Of a DNA stretch of 64,000 nt, positions 35,915 to 47,306 are shown in pieces. The DNA is taken from contig NC_050473.1 in the NCBI RefSeq assembly GCF_013373865.1, positions 21,119,597-21,183,596 on the forward strand, in the 5' to 3' direction. The stretch is from Monomorium pharaonis (lineage: Eukaryota; Arthropoda; Insecta; Hymenoptera; Formicidae). A program made the position numbers and the translations under genes. Below the pieces are notes generated by a model. It was not told the DNA's origin. It saw nothing but the letters and a program-made list of their open reading frames with translations, and did not search any database. The number at the start of each line of letters is the position of its first letter. The stretch's first letter is position 1.

Positions 35915-36267
35915 AAAGTAATTGTAGACAAACCGTTATTTTTAAAAACATCTTTATAATAATTTTTTTTATTATCAAATAGATCTGTCATTCAGGATGT
36001 TATAATGTTGTCTGATTTCTGAGTCAACTATGACGCATCGTTCCGTAATAACATTGATACGAGCGTGTTATGTTACGATTATACAATTTTTGTTGAATAA
36101 CTGTAATGCCAAAACGATGTATAACAGCTATATCACTTGCGTATAACAAATGTTACGTAACATAGGTTATTTCCATATCATATAGCACCTACATATCACA
36201 AGAATAACAATGTTAAATTACATGTAACTTCCATGTTATATTGCCGCTATAAAATGTGTTCACTGGG
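35915..36267. mobile_element. Right-hand part of a CCCAG element (type C)
   Basis: Matches the last 360 bp of the 49753-53674 element, including GACGCATCGTTCCGTAATAA and the end AAAATGTGTTCACTGGG, followed by TA. The left part is missing, and the truncation meets the right end of the 33060-35886 element. Confidence 0.75.
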
Positions 36268-36416
36268 TAGTTACAAATTTATTTTAACTTCCCAGATTCG
36301 TGTAGATTAACAATTTGTGCGGGGTCATGTTACCTTCACGGCATGATTATCACACCGCATGCACGAACGCATCATACTCGCTTCACGAAGATTTTGGCAT
36401 ACGTGTGCGCATAGAA

Positions 36417-37676
36417 CCCTGATAGCATAGAAAAGTTTCTGCAATGTTGCAAAGACGTAACACTGAAATGTTGAAACTACAGTTACGTTACGTTATGTCT
36501 CTGCAATGTTTCTGTAAGGTTGCAGCAATGTCAAAATGTCCGCAACAACGTTTTTGAAATATTACGGGAATATTACTACGGAAATATGACTCAGGTAGTA
36601 AAAGTCGCCGTTATTTTGACGTTTTAGAAAATATTTTGAGTATATGTCCTATATATGCAGCACTTCCATCGTGAAAATATTGAAATAACATAATTATAAT
36701 GTAAAAAAAATTTACGTTGTTTCTCAACAAGCCTTGTTATCCCCACCACACCATAGTCACATCTGACATTGCCTAACTTCTGCGGTCACCCATTCAACTC
36801 TGAACCGCCGTCGACATTGCTTGACTTCGAAGATCGTACGCAACTTAGCACTTTGCAATGATCCCTGAACACTTGATACTCATGAATACATATTTGTTAT
36901 AGATCAGTTCAATGGATGTCAGAAACATGAAACGTATAGTTACATAATATTTATAAATAAATATAAATATGTATGTATAAATATAGATGTACAGTTTTTT
37001 TACTGATTTTTACATATACGAAATAACATGTGGAATAACTTATAAAAATATGTTTTTGTTCTATTCTTTTGATAAAACTAAATTATATCTCAGACAGCAC
37101 ACAATATTTATAAAATATTTACAAAGTATTTATAATATTTATTTGAATATTTTATAAATATTTATCCAAATATTTTATAAATATTTTTGTGATCTTAGTT
37201 TTGACAGATCATAAAGACTTATCATAAATATTATAAAAATATTTATGAAATATTTATAAATATTTACAAAATATTACTTGTACAAATCTTTATTTTTTAT
37301 TTACCATAAATAAATTATATATAATTATATATTTATTTACCATAAACACACCTATAACCCACATGCATATACATGAGGATGCCATGACATGAGACGTAAC
37401 TTGTATAATGCTCTTTGGCGCTGTACTCGCGTTGCCGAGAATGTGCGCCAAACATATCATATGAAAGGTTTCAGAAATTTTGTATTTGTAATATTACAAA
37501 ATACTACATTGCAGGTACATTTTAAATGTAAAGTTTCAATCAAGATGATTGCAGAAATGTTGCAAATGTAATGTTTAAAAAAAAGGTAGTCTCAGAAATA
37601 TTACAAATGTGATGATACACAATTGAAACATTGAAACGTCTCTGCAACATAACTGAAACTCTTTGTGCTATCAAGG
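36417..37676. mobile_element. CCCTGATAGC element, 1.26 kb copy
   Basis: CCCTGATAGCATAGAAAAG at the left and CTCTTTGTGCTATCAAGG at the right, AA outside both. Ends match the expanded copy at 16449-22802; the centre differs. It contains a run of TTTATAAATATTT units (37090-37290). No transposase. Confidence 0.82.
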
Positions 37677-38034
37677 AAGGTCGCACTATGTCATTACGTG
37701 TGATTACATGTGTGATGGTACAGTGATTACGCACACGTGATGGCATAGTGAACACACACAATATTTAACATTACCTAAGATTAAAAATTTTATAGAAGAA
37801 AAAAATATTAGTTTTTTTAAAGAAACGGAAAAATTTTAGGTATTAGGTATATATATTATAATATATATACCTAATATCTAAAAATACCACGCGCGATTTA
37901 TTATGTTATAACATTTAATAACAAAATACCCGCATAGCGATTAAAATAGCATTTATATTGTAATTGTTATTTTATTATATCATTATTATTTTTATTATTT
38001 TATTTAATTATTATGCAAATTGTGTGGGTATATA

Positions 38035-38732
38035 ATGAGATCGTGAAATGTGTTAATCATTCAAGCTCGATCTCCAATCGAACTTTTCCTTAGCTAGTGG
38101 TCCGGCCGGTCAAGCGCGATCCATGCGCGCATCTTAAAGACTATTCTATAATTGCGTAAACGTAAGGTTGTAGGAGTAGTAGTAGTCATAAATGTTGTAC
38201 CAAGGATCAATCTACAATAGAGTAAAGATGCGTAATAAACTTGATCACAGCAACCGATCAGAGTGCAGTGTATATTTCGAATGTGGATGGTGTAGTTGTT
38301 CATCATGATTAAAAAAAATACTACAATAGAAAAAAAGAATACTTTTGGATGCCGAGAAAGAATGTTATAACTTGAGATTCTTGAGATCTTTAAAGCGGTC
38401 TTCGGATCATGTGTATTTTCGGCCAAACAATTATGGCGGTATGCGGCATGATGACATGAACAGCACTTTGATTGGTTAGATCTTACGTTCACATCTGTGT
38501 AGTCGTGAAAGATGGAGTTCAACCATCTTCCGCAACACACTCTACAACCGGAAGTACCACTTTACAACTACGCCTTACAACACTCTTACAACCACTTACG
38601 GTCACGTTTATGCAATTATAGAATAGCCTTTAAGATGCGCGCATGGATCGCGCTTGACCGGCCGGACCACTAGCTAAGGAAAAGTTCGATTGGAGATCGA
38701 GCTTGAATGATTAACACATTTCACGATCTCAT
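38035..38732. mobile_element. TIR element, about 135-bp arms
   Basis: ATGAGATCGTGAAATGTG at the left mirrors CACATTTCACGATCTCAT at the right. Arms match nearly perfectly for about 135 bp, including TAGTGGTCCGGCCGGTCAAG. A 148-codon minus-strand open stretch runs across one arm and the centre but has no recognisable motif. No clear target duplication. The near-identical arms suggest a recent insertion. Confidence 0.75.
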
Positions 38733-39730
38733 TTTACATCTAGCAACCAGCGTTGCCAACCTATGAACGCTAAGTTATCGTACTCAAGCTTTAAAATTAC
38801 CGTGTTTACCTCCAAATTATCGTACATTTTTATTGTAACTGTTTTACAAAATCAATGACCTTTTTTTAGTCTGAAGGGCCTAAATACATAGAAAATGCAT
38901 AGCATAAGACCGCTATGCTGGGTCCATAATCATCTTATATGTAAATTGGAAATCAATGGCCAGTATTCATAGTCAAATCTTATTTCAAAATCGTCTCAAG
39001 CAATAGGTTTGTTCGCGTTGCTTGAAATTCCCCCCCCCCCCAAATTTTTTGCACTTTAAACGAGATAAGTATATACTTGAGCACTGGAGGAAAAGAAAGC
39101 GAAGATCGAGTGCGAAAAGTGCAAGTAACGCGAACAGGCCCAATGTCTTAAGATGCTAATATGGCTCTGTGATTGGTTGATGGTACCTTAAGATGATCTT
39201 AAATATTGTTAAATATTTTCTGTTGTATTAAGAAATGTTGTATTAGTTGAAAATGAAATAGCTATAATAACATTGTATAAATCATATTTTTAATAATTAC
39301 ATTTTGTTAAATAGCATATAAAATACGAATATCTTTTCATAGTGTTGAAACTTGCATTATTTCTAGAAACATCTTTAGTTGTTTAGACGATATGTTTCGT
39401 ATTTATGTGTGTAAATTTATAAAATTTTGAGTGTTTTTAATATAAGGATTATTTTCTTTATAATGTTGTGTATAAAAATAATGATAATATGCATTATATA
39501 TTATACAATAATACACTGTCTTATATAATTTTAAAATTGTCATGTATATGACGGTTACTTTAAATGTCTTAAAAATATCGTGTCATGTCATGTTTTTTAA
39601 TGTCTTTAAATGTCTTTTAATGTCTTTTTATGTTTATAAAATATATAGATATATAGAGTTTTCTTTAATTTAACGTTCTTATAACTGCAATAATACATAT
39701 TATATATTTAAAAAAGTAGGGTATAAGGTA
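38733..39730. other. No gene recognised
   Basis: AT-rich with TTAATGTCTTTAAATGTC-like simple repetition near 39565-39640 and a C run at 39030. No upstream RBM42 exon could be found here. Confidence 0.45.
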
Positions 39731-39734
39731 AGAG

Positions 39735-39904
39735 CAATTGATGCTCAAATGACCTGCACGCATGTGGCACTCACGCGTGCGAGTCATATGAGCATCAATT
39801 GAGGACGCATCTGTCTAGCACTATAAGTTCACGCCGTGCAAATTATCCGCACGACGTATGTACATGCATCGTGAGCACACTTAGCGAGCATTTTGTTATC
39901 TGGG
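39735..39904. mobile_element. Hairpin and CCCAG-type right terminus
   Basis: GAGCAATTGATGCTCAAATGACC and GAGTCATATGAGCATCAATTG form a hairpin at 39735-39801. The segment ends GCATTTTGTTATCTGGG (39904), i.e. CCCAGATAACAAAATGC in complement, followed by AT, like the other CCC families. A matching left end was not found. Confidence 0.45.
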
Positions 39905-40553
39905 ATACATCATAATATCTCGCTATTAAATTGACATTTTGTGATATAGTCCGATATTAATTATGCTAAGTAATGTATCAAATAATGGTTTTGTATAGAA
40001 GCAAAAATAATTTTTTAATAAAAATATTCCATATTTGTATAAAAAGCTTGATATTGTTCCTAGAATGTTCGCAAGAATGATTTGTAGTATCACTTTTATT
40101 ATTTGTCATAACATTATATCTGAGTGCGCGAAATGTTAGTTCTATGTTTCGTGAACTTCGATTACTAATAATTTAAAAAATATAGCTTTGACATTTTTGT
40201 ATTAGAATTTTTGTGGAATATTCCAAAAAAATCCGTTCTTGAAAGAACATTTGATTTTGGAAGACACTCTGTATAAAATAAAATAAAACAGTTTGATGAA
40301 ATTAAGTTTTAATAAAATGTTAATATAATTTTAGTAAAATTTAATAAAATATATATATGTATATCTGCAGTCGCTCTATTTTTAGGCAAAATGTAAAAAA
40401 TTACAGTCGCGCACATAGTCGTGTGGTAAATGTCTTTGTAATGATATTAATTATAAAATTGTAGCGGATTATCGGTTTTTAATAGATGACAAATATTAAT
40501 GTATTTATTATAGAAATTGTTTCAGAATATTAACATAATCGCATTTGTTTCAG

Positions 40554-40678
40554 GCCGATACGTAGGATCGCGTCCGATAAAGCTTCGGAAGAGCTCTTGG
40601 AAACAAAGAAATTTAGAAACCGTACGCAAGAAAGAGAAAGAAAAGCAAGCGTTGATCGGTATGCTTACTGGTCGATGA
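40554..40678 (+). CDS. RBM42: RNA-binding protein 42 homologue, last coding exon
   Basis: Preceded by a good acceptor (TTTGTTTCAG at 40544-40553), the exon completes a split Gly codon and reads RYVGSRPIKLRKSSWKQRN, then a basic LETVRKKEKEKQ tail, stopping at 40676-40678. RYVGSRPIKLRKS with a following W-K-x-RN and V-R-K-K is the end of the single RRM plus the C-terminal tail of RBM42, a nuclear/cytoplasmic RNA-binding protein. What is seen is only the last beta strand of the RRM and the tail. The rest of the RRM must lie in an exon I cannot find in the preceding 40 kb, implying a very long intron or exons outside the window. RSPH1-like exons follow on the same strand. Confidence 0.88.
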
Positions 40679-40852
40679 TGAGATGAAATTCCCGTTATTG
40701 TGTTTTGATTGTTTGCTACAACAGTTATATAAATAATTGATGACTGTTTTAATCATTTGGAACAAGAGAACGTATCAGAAGAACAAATTACAGTGAATTA
40801 TGTTGATGATACTCAGTTTCACATTGTCAACTATTTTGTGAGAGAATACACC

Positions 40853-40858
40853 AATAAA
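40853..40858 (+). terminator. Poly(A) signal of the RBM42 homologue
   Basis: AATAAA lies 175 bp after the stop codon in an AT-rich 3' UTR, the first canonical signal downstream. Confidence 0.65.
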
Positions 40859-40943
40859 ATCGTAGTTACAAATTTATTACATATTTGGAAATTTATTTTT
40901 TGATGTTATCCTTGAATGGATGTGAATTGTTCACTTATTTTCC

Positions 40944-41044
40944 TTTAAGATAAACGACAATTCCGTATTTAAAAAAAATATTGAGAAAACTTGATTCAAG
41001 TTTTTTCAATATTTTTTTAATATGAAATTGTCGTTTACCTTAAA
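40944..41044. repeat. Hairpin between RBM42 and RSPH1
   Basis: TTTAAGATAAACGACAATT and AATTGTCGTTTACCTTAAA are complementary arms, continuing through an A/T run to a short loop with TTGATTCAAG. It occupies the short gap between the two genes and could be a tiny MITE or affect transcript ends. Confidence 0.6.
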
Positions 41045-41302
41045 AAAAATTCAACAGAAATATTTACTCAAAGGATGTATATATAAAAAACATTTATTTT
41101 AAACAATTAAAAAATAAAAATTATTATTATTTTCTATTTTTAAGTTTCTCTATTTTCAAAATGTGCAGAATCTTATGCAACATATTGAACATATCAAATT
41201 GATAAAAGACAATCAACGAAAGATCGGTTGATGTCTAAATAATTGAAACTTAGGTTAATTAGGCCTGAGATGAACGATAAAAGATATATAATGAAAAATA
41301 GA

Positions 41303-41368
41303 ATGGAAGAATTGTTAGCAAGTCTAAATCTGGGTGAGCGTGGGGAGCTGGAGATTGATCCACTCGGG
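41303..41368 (+). CDS. RSPH1: Probable first coding exon of the radial-spoke MORN protein
   Basis: ATG at 41303 opens 22 codons reading MEELLASLNLGERGELEIDP then LG, ending in phase 0 at a GGG|GTACAC donor (41369). The next exon starts in phase 0 with VYKGGRNE, so the join keeps frame and gives an acidic N terminus running into x-Y-x-GGRNE, as in RSPH1 proteins. Two in-frame ATGs upstream (41270, 41291) are possible starts; 41303 gives the usual short acidic leader. The donor is weaker than consensus, and a GTGAGC at 41333 competes but would break the frame. No start context decides this. Confidence 0.55.
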
Positions 41369-42125
41369 GTACACAGGCAGTTAAACCAAATCGTTACATT
41401 CATTCTCTCTTTCTCGCTCTAGGAATTGTATATTATACAATTATAAAAATTTAGTTAAAATTACATTTAAAATGCATTCATATATTAAAATGTCCTTTTT
41501 AAAAATTAGATTACTCAAAACAAAATATGGATCATTAAATAAATTTAATATTTAATTCGTAAATTAAGTTTATATGAAATAACGAAATATTGTCTTTTTA
41601 TGTGAGACTGGATTTTTCTTTTACCATTTTTTTTTAAATATAAAACAATTTTAAATTTAGAAAAAAAGTTAATAAGTTCCCATTTATGTGTTTAAAAATA
41701 ATTAAATAAATAATTACAGTCAGAAATTAATTATTTTAAAATTAATTAAATTAAAAATGAGTTTTATTTAACTTTAAAAAAGTTTAACTTTTTCTATGTA
41801 ATTAAATTAATAAGCTATTAACTTTAATTTTAGTTTAAAAACATAACTCACCTAATCCTTAGAACTCTAAATTTCGCATAGTGAAAATTAAACTGTGGTT
41901 TAATTGAAATAAAATTGTGAAATTGTGTTCAAATGATTTGCCACTATATAAAAATTAAAATTTACTCTTATACGATTGAGTCGGATTCTTATAGAAGTAA
42001 TTTTCTAATCTTTTAATGAATAATTGCACAAACTCAAATTTCACTCTACAAGATTTAGAGAAAGTTAAACGTCGTTGGATATTGTTGACATTATCTCTTG
42101 AGATATGTGTCTGCGAATAATGCAG

Positions 42126-42345
42126 GTTTATAAGGGTGGAAGAAACGAGAAAGGTGAAAGACATGGTGATGGAAAGACTCTATTACCGAACGGTGATATG
42201 TATGTTGGACAATATCATAACGGGGTTAGGCATGGCAAAGGTATTTATGTATTCAAAAATGGTGCCCGATATAGCGGCAGTTGGAGAGATGGACAAAAAT
42301 ATGATCAGGGGATCTTTTGGTACCCTGACGGAACGCGATACGAAG
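42126..42345 (+). CDS. RSPH1: Radial spoke head 1-like MORN-repeat exon
   Basis: The exon runs from acceptor ATAATGCAG (to 42125) to donor GAAG|GTACGA (42346), ending in phase 1. It encodes VYKGGRNEKGERHGDGKTLL, then PNGDMYVGQY, RHGKGIYVFKNGARYSGSW and a last YPDGTRYEG: at least three MORN units. Order and wording match radial spoke head protein 1, the axonemal spoke-head component needed for motile cilia and flagella, in insects chiefly sperm. The split Gly after RYE predicts a following exon starting with the next MORN unit; none was found in this window. A TIR element lies in the downstream intron. Confidence 0.9.
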
Positions 42346-42517
42346 GTACGAAAAAATACTATAGAGAATTTTTTCTTAGAATTTCCTTTTTTCTTAGAAT
42401 CCTTAAAATCATAGTAATCATGGTAATCATTGAATAATCATAGAATTACATAAATTTTATAAAATCTACTATAACTTTAGTAAATTTTACTATATAATTT
42501 ATTATAATTATTACACA

Positions 42518-43559
42518 GGACCACAAAAATTTTTTTCTTTATTTACAAGAACCAGAGGAGATGCTCTGTATAGATTTCGAGGTGCTAAATTCGAATCTAT
42601 TGCCCGTTTTGCTCCTACTCGTGAAGTTTTTTGTAAATCTCGAAAATATGTGATTTGTACATTAATTCATTAATACTATTAAAACATTAAAAAATTTTTT
42701 GAATTTGTTTATAACAAAATTTGTTTAAACAAATTACAAAAATCAACTTTTTAAGAAAAACTAATAGCGCCATTCGATTGTATGGGAAAAATTATATGGA
42801 AATCAATAGTTACTTTTCCGATTCTCCCCCCTTGCCCCGCTGGTCTAGCCATGGACCGTAACGGATGCAAAGATAAATTGTTTATTATATTACTACAGCA
42901 AAATAAACATTTTTGGCAATGTAATACATGATTTCCATGTAATTTTTCTCGTACAATCGAGTGGTGCTATTAGTTTTTTTTCAAAAAATCTATTTTCGTA
43001 ATTTGTTTAAACAAAATTTGTTATAAACAAATTCAAAAAATTTTTTTCACGCCTAAAATATTTTTTTCACTTGAAGTGAAGCTGCTAATAGTTACTTTTC
43101 CGATCCCTCGCTGGTTTAGCTATGGACAGTAATGGGTACAGAGATAAATTGTTTATAACATTACTACAGCAAAATAAAAAAACATTTTTGGCAATGTAAT
43201 ACATGATTTCCATGTAAATTTTCCCGCACAATCAAATGGCGTTATTAGTTTTTCTTGAAAAGTCGATTTTCGTAATTTGTTTAAACAAATTTTGTTATAA
43301 ACAAATGTAAAAAATTTTTTTATGCCTAAAATGTTCTTTTGATCTAAAGTAAAGCTTCCAATAGTTACTTCTGCAATCCTTTCGTTGGTTTAGCCATGGG
43401 TATTATTGGGTTAGTAGTTAATGTACAAATCACATATTTTCAAGATTTACAAAAAAACCTGACGTATAGGAGCAAAGCGGGCAACAAATTCAGCACCTCG
43501 AAATCTATGTAGAGCACTTTCTCTGATTTTTGTAAATAGAGAAAAAAAATTTGTGGTCT
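42518..43559. mobile_element. Foldback/TIR element in RSPH1 intron 2
   Basis: The left arm from GGACCACAAAAATTTTTTTC through TTTCGAGGTGCTRAATT and AAAATATGTGATTTGTACATTAA returns as complement ending TTTGTGGTCTTA, about 150 bp per arm. Inside, three related segments carry GTTTAAACAAATT and CCATTCGATTGTAYGGG or its complement. No open frame. If the RSPH1 gene continues downstream, it is spliced out. Confidence 0.75.
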
Positions 43560-43867
43560 TATATTATTAATTAATTAATTAATAATATAGAACTATTAAT
43601 TAATTAATAATAATTTTACTAATAAATTTATTATAATTTTTATAGTTTTATATTATATTTTTATTAAAATTATAGAAAAATTCATTAAGTACTGTGTTAT
43701 CCCGTGATTATCATAATTTTGAATGTAAATTTTAAGACAGAAAATTCTTTCCGTGTATACGAAAATAAGATCTGAATCAGACTGGAAGAAGTCGCACGGT
43801 GAGGCACACGGGCACATCGATACATTTATGTGTATATTCATACAAATATTTTTATGTCGCACGTCAG

Positions 43868-44030
43868 AAATCTTAGAGAATCTAAAAGTATGCCAAGAAT
43901 TCGAAGGAAGAGTGAATTGTTGCGTTCTCGAATCGCAGCAATCCGCGAAATTTACATTAAGGGGAGAGACCCCTCTCTAATTCGAAAGTTCAAACAATTA
44001 TTTTATACTAGATATTCTAATGTGCAATAA
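43868..44030 (+). CDS. Possible coding exon of unknown gene
   Basis: After an AG at 43866-43867 the frame reads NLRESKSMPRIRRKSELLRS, then RIAAIREIYIKGRDPSLI and RKFKQLFYTRY, and stops at 44028-44030. The text is basic and helix-like, with no low-complexity bias, which makes it more protein-like than its AT-rich surroundings. It could be a last exon of RSPH1 (whose C terminus is poorly conserved) or a separate small gene; no domain is recognised. Confidence 0.3.
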
Positions 44031-44099
44031 ATTATGTTTTTGCTGCTAAAATTAATTTTGAAAGTATTAAATGAATTACGAAAATTCTATGTTTTTATT

Positions 44100-45000
44100 T
44101 CTTGTTATTAAAACAATTACATTTTGAGTTTTATTATACATATAATTAATCAATTATTTTAATATTTTTAAAAATATAATTTTGTTCTATTTCCTTTTGT
44201 TTAAAAATTATAGGAAAAAAACGAAAAATTGTCTTATTTTTTAATTATTAAACAATTGCACAAAAATAATTTTTAAAGCAAAAAAGTTTATGAGGAAAAC
44301 TTGTACAAAAAAAAACCATTTTTAGGAATCATTTTACTCCTTTAAAATAAATTTAGCACGCAAAAAATAATTTATTATACATCAACGTATATATTGTCAA
44401 AGTTTCATAATTCTTTCTAAGTTAAGAACTTTTCTTTGTAAATTTAAATTCGATGACTTTTCTGATGGAAAAATTTTGTGTGTGTGTGCGTGCGTGCGTG
44501 CGTGAAGTTAGTGTATTATTTCGTGGAAATTAATTATTAAGAGTTCTGACTTTATATTTAATAGGTCTATATTTTCTGACAGATTAAACAAATAGTTCTG
44601 GTCATTAAAGCAAATAAATGCCTCAGAACTAAGTGAGACTCCAGATTCATGCTCACTCCAGGCTCCGTCTCACTTTGTCCTGCGAAAATTTCCCGTTACA
44701 GCTTTCAGATAAGGTAGTTTTATTATCAAAAAAATTTTTTTCAAAAGTGGAAGTTCTAAATTTCAAATTTTGATACAATACAAGCTGCGTTTGCTTTGAC
44801 GCTTATAGCGTTATAAGCATAATTTCTTGTTGTTTATCAAATATTAAATAAGAACAAATGATGCATACAAGCGTTGTGAGCGTCAAAGCTAATACAGCTG
44901 TTGTCCGAACTAGAATGTTTTTTTTAAATTGAAAGTCGATTGCTGGCTACTTTATAAATGGCTACTTTATTTTAAAAAATTAAATCAAATATGGATTATA
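44100..45000. other. No gene recognised
   Basis: AT-rich, with a short compound (GT)n(GC/GTGC)n tract at 44477-44505 and a less AT-rich patch at 44600-44700. No exon supported. Confidence 0.4.
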
Positions 45001-45003
45001 TTA

Positions 45004-45234
45004 TTAAACATTGATGTATATATGAAATGCAGGTTCTCGCGAATCTTTAAGTATTGTTGTGCCCTTGGTCACGGAAAACTGTTCGAGATCATTCCGTGGA
45101 TTCCTCGGGAACAGGTCACTCAGTGATAAGGCCGAGTGTAGAGTCCGTGATCTTTTTATATTCGATATTTCAGTCAATTGCCAAGTGGGTTTTTCCACGT
45201 ACCTTTGATCCGGGTCTATCTGGCTAGATAGCAA
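45004..45234 (-). other. Less AT-rich patch with a 76-codon open frame, unidentified
   Basis: The minus strand is open for 76 codons with balanced composition (for example NDLEQFSVTKGTTILKD). It resembles old coding DNA, perhaps a retroelement fragment, but has no motif I recognise and no clear splice sites. Confidence 0.2.
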
Positions 45235-45249
45235 GAGCTCTTGATCTCT

Positions 45250-45420
45250 AAGCAGTATTACAGTAATTTAGACCAGTTACTTGCAATATTAGTATTGCTG
45301 TAGTTACGGTAATGTTGCAAATATTTGATATGATTTAGGACAGGTGCTATATTTGCAACATTGATATTGCTTGGTATGCTGACCAGTGCAAAGGTCGGGG
45401 TTTCACAGCACGTCATCTGA
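45250..45420. repeat. GCAATATTGC-rich fragment of a CCC-type element
   Basis: Phrases such as CTTGCAATATTAGTATTGC, GGTAATGTTGCAAATATT and GCAACATTGATATTGC repeat in both orientations, as in the subterminal DNA of the 16449, 33060 and 36417 elements. Termini are not preserved. Confidence 0.4.
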
Positions 45421-45780
45421 CACCATCTCTTGCGACATTTCTTATTTGTTGAAGTACATCTCACTCACAACAGTATTTTCATATTTCTTTATCTTGTATA
45501 GCTTAGATTTCTTAAAAACTTCTGAAAAACTTTCCAATATATTCTTTAAACAATTTAAAAAGTAGATTAAAGAAATAAAGTTGCCGATCATGTTGATTAA
45601 AAAAATTAATTTCTATTGTTAAATCTGGGAATTTTTACTACTACAAAATACTATAATTCGACTGTTGTAATGATACGGGATATATTTGACATATTTGTAT
45701 TAACTTTTTTAGTGATTGATGAGTGACATTAGTTGGAATTGTCAATTTTTGATAGGCACTGTTTAAAAAAGAATATTTAA

Positions 45781-45826
45781 AGAAGAATATTTAAATTTTA
45801 TATATATAAAATTTAAATATTCTTCT
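45781..45826. repeat. Perfect 46-nt palindrome
   Basis: AGAAGAATATTTAAATTTTA followed by TATATA and its exact complement, with no mismatch or loop. AGGCACYG lies on both sides (45754, 45828). Confidence 0.95.
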
Positions 45827-45839
45827 TAGGCACCGTGAA

Positions 45840-46740
45840 ATCCGCCCTAAATAAAATTTTAAAGAATCGTTCTTAAAGGATCTAGAGTTCTAGATTTTTC
45901 GATAATATGAGTTCTAAAAGGTTTTTACATTAAACTTTTGGTTTTAAATTTAAAATAATTTTTATTGTTTAAAAAGTCATTTCTAAGGTAATGAAGGTGA
46001 AATGCTGGTTTAAGAGTTCCGTGAATTACAAAATATTTCTCGTGTAATTTTGAACGTATTTAATCATCTTTCGAAGAGTCTGATCATAAACATTATTATT
46101 TTTTAAACAATTTTTAATATATAATTTTTAATATATAATTTTTAATAATCTATACGGCAATATGGGTAAAAAATTGATTTGCTTTAGAAAGTTTTACACA
46201 TTATATAATATTTTTTGGATAGTTTTGATTATACTTAATCGTCTTCGAAAGTTATGTGTATGATCACAAATATTATTAATAATTTTTTAAAAATTTTTAG
46301 CGATTAAGACAGATTTATCTGCGAGAATATGGGTGAGACGTTAATCAAGTTTTAAGAGTTTAAGTCTAGTGCATTATAAAATATTTCTTGTATAGTTCTA
46401 AAGATATTAATATTTTATCATTTTATAAAGAGTTCTGAATCTATAAGTTGTTTAAAAAATAATAATGTTTACAATAAATTTCTTTGTCTTCAAAGAACGA
46501 TTAAATATATTTGGAACTAGCAAAAAAATAATTGTATAATGCAAAAAACTTTCGGAAATAGACTAGCATGTTACTTATATATTTCCTATAAATACGTTTT
46601 TATTGGACAATAAAAATTATTTAAAAAATAATTAATAAAGTTTACGGTCAGAACTCTTTAGAAAATGGTTAAATACTACGCAGCAAACATTTTGTAATAT
46701 CCAAAATTCTCAAAAACAAATCTGTGATTTTTCTTTTAAA
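45840..46740. repeat. Decayed tandem and inverted repeats, about 190-bp unit
   Basis: Three direct copies near 46020, 46180 and 46370 share AAAATATTTYTYGTRTAGTT, then TTTAATCRTCTT-like text and CTGATCATAAAC/TATGATCACAAA. An inverted copy starts near 46490. No coding potential; boundaries are vague. Confidence 0.5.
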
Positions 46741-46794
46741 AATGACTTTTATTTATTATTATTTATTATTAAGCAATATTATTTAAAAAAATGA

Positions 46795-46945
46795 TAATTA
46801 TTTACAATTGGTACTTTTCCGAATTTTGATATTTTTTCATAACTTTCTTGGTAAACAGCTTTGTTGTGACAACGATAATCAATCGAGGGAACCCGAAAAA
46901 TATGTAACCTACTAATTTTTTTGGCCATTTTTTCGAAATAATTTT
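46795..46945. repeat. Dispersed repeat, inverse partner of 59935-60095
   Basis: AATTATTTACAATTGGTACTTTTC through TTTGTTGTGACAACGATAATCAATCG to CATTTTTTCGAAATAATTT is the near-exact reverse complement of 59935-60095. The two copies bracket the LINE region in inverted orientation. Neither shows clear termini or coding. Confidence 0.75.
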
Positions 46946-47306
46946 CGTATGTTCGATGTATTCGTATGACGACACACATACGGGGGGCAAGGGGGGCCTT
47001 CGGTCATAGACAATGTTATGATTTTGTTCGTCGCGTACTATCCCTCGCTCTTCTTCGAAAAAAATAGGCGCTTCTGTTTAAAGCAGTTTTCTTCTTTTTC
47101 TTAAAAGGCCCCTTTTGGATTTCCGACCCAATGAAGGGTCACAGTACCATGCATTAACCGGGTCTACAACCCAAAACTTCATCACTTATTGATCATAGTA
47201 TATGTAGGGATCTCTTTTATCGATCCTTCCAACTTACCGTCAGAATGGAGAGATTCAATGAAATGGATTTCGATAATATAATGATATATTGGATATTTTA
47301 TTAAAG

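Noticed and set aside
41194..41403. 69-codon minus-strand frame
   Set aside because: It is the shadow of the probable RSPH1 exon 1, whose plus-strand reading joins exon 2 in frame.
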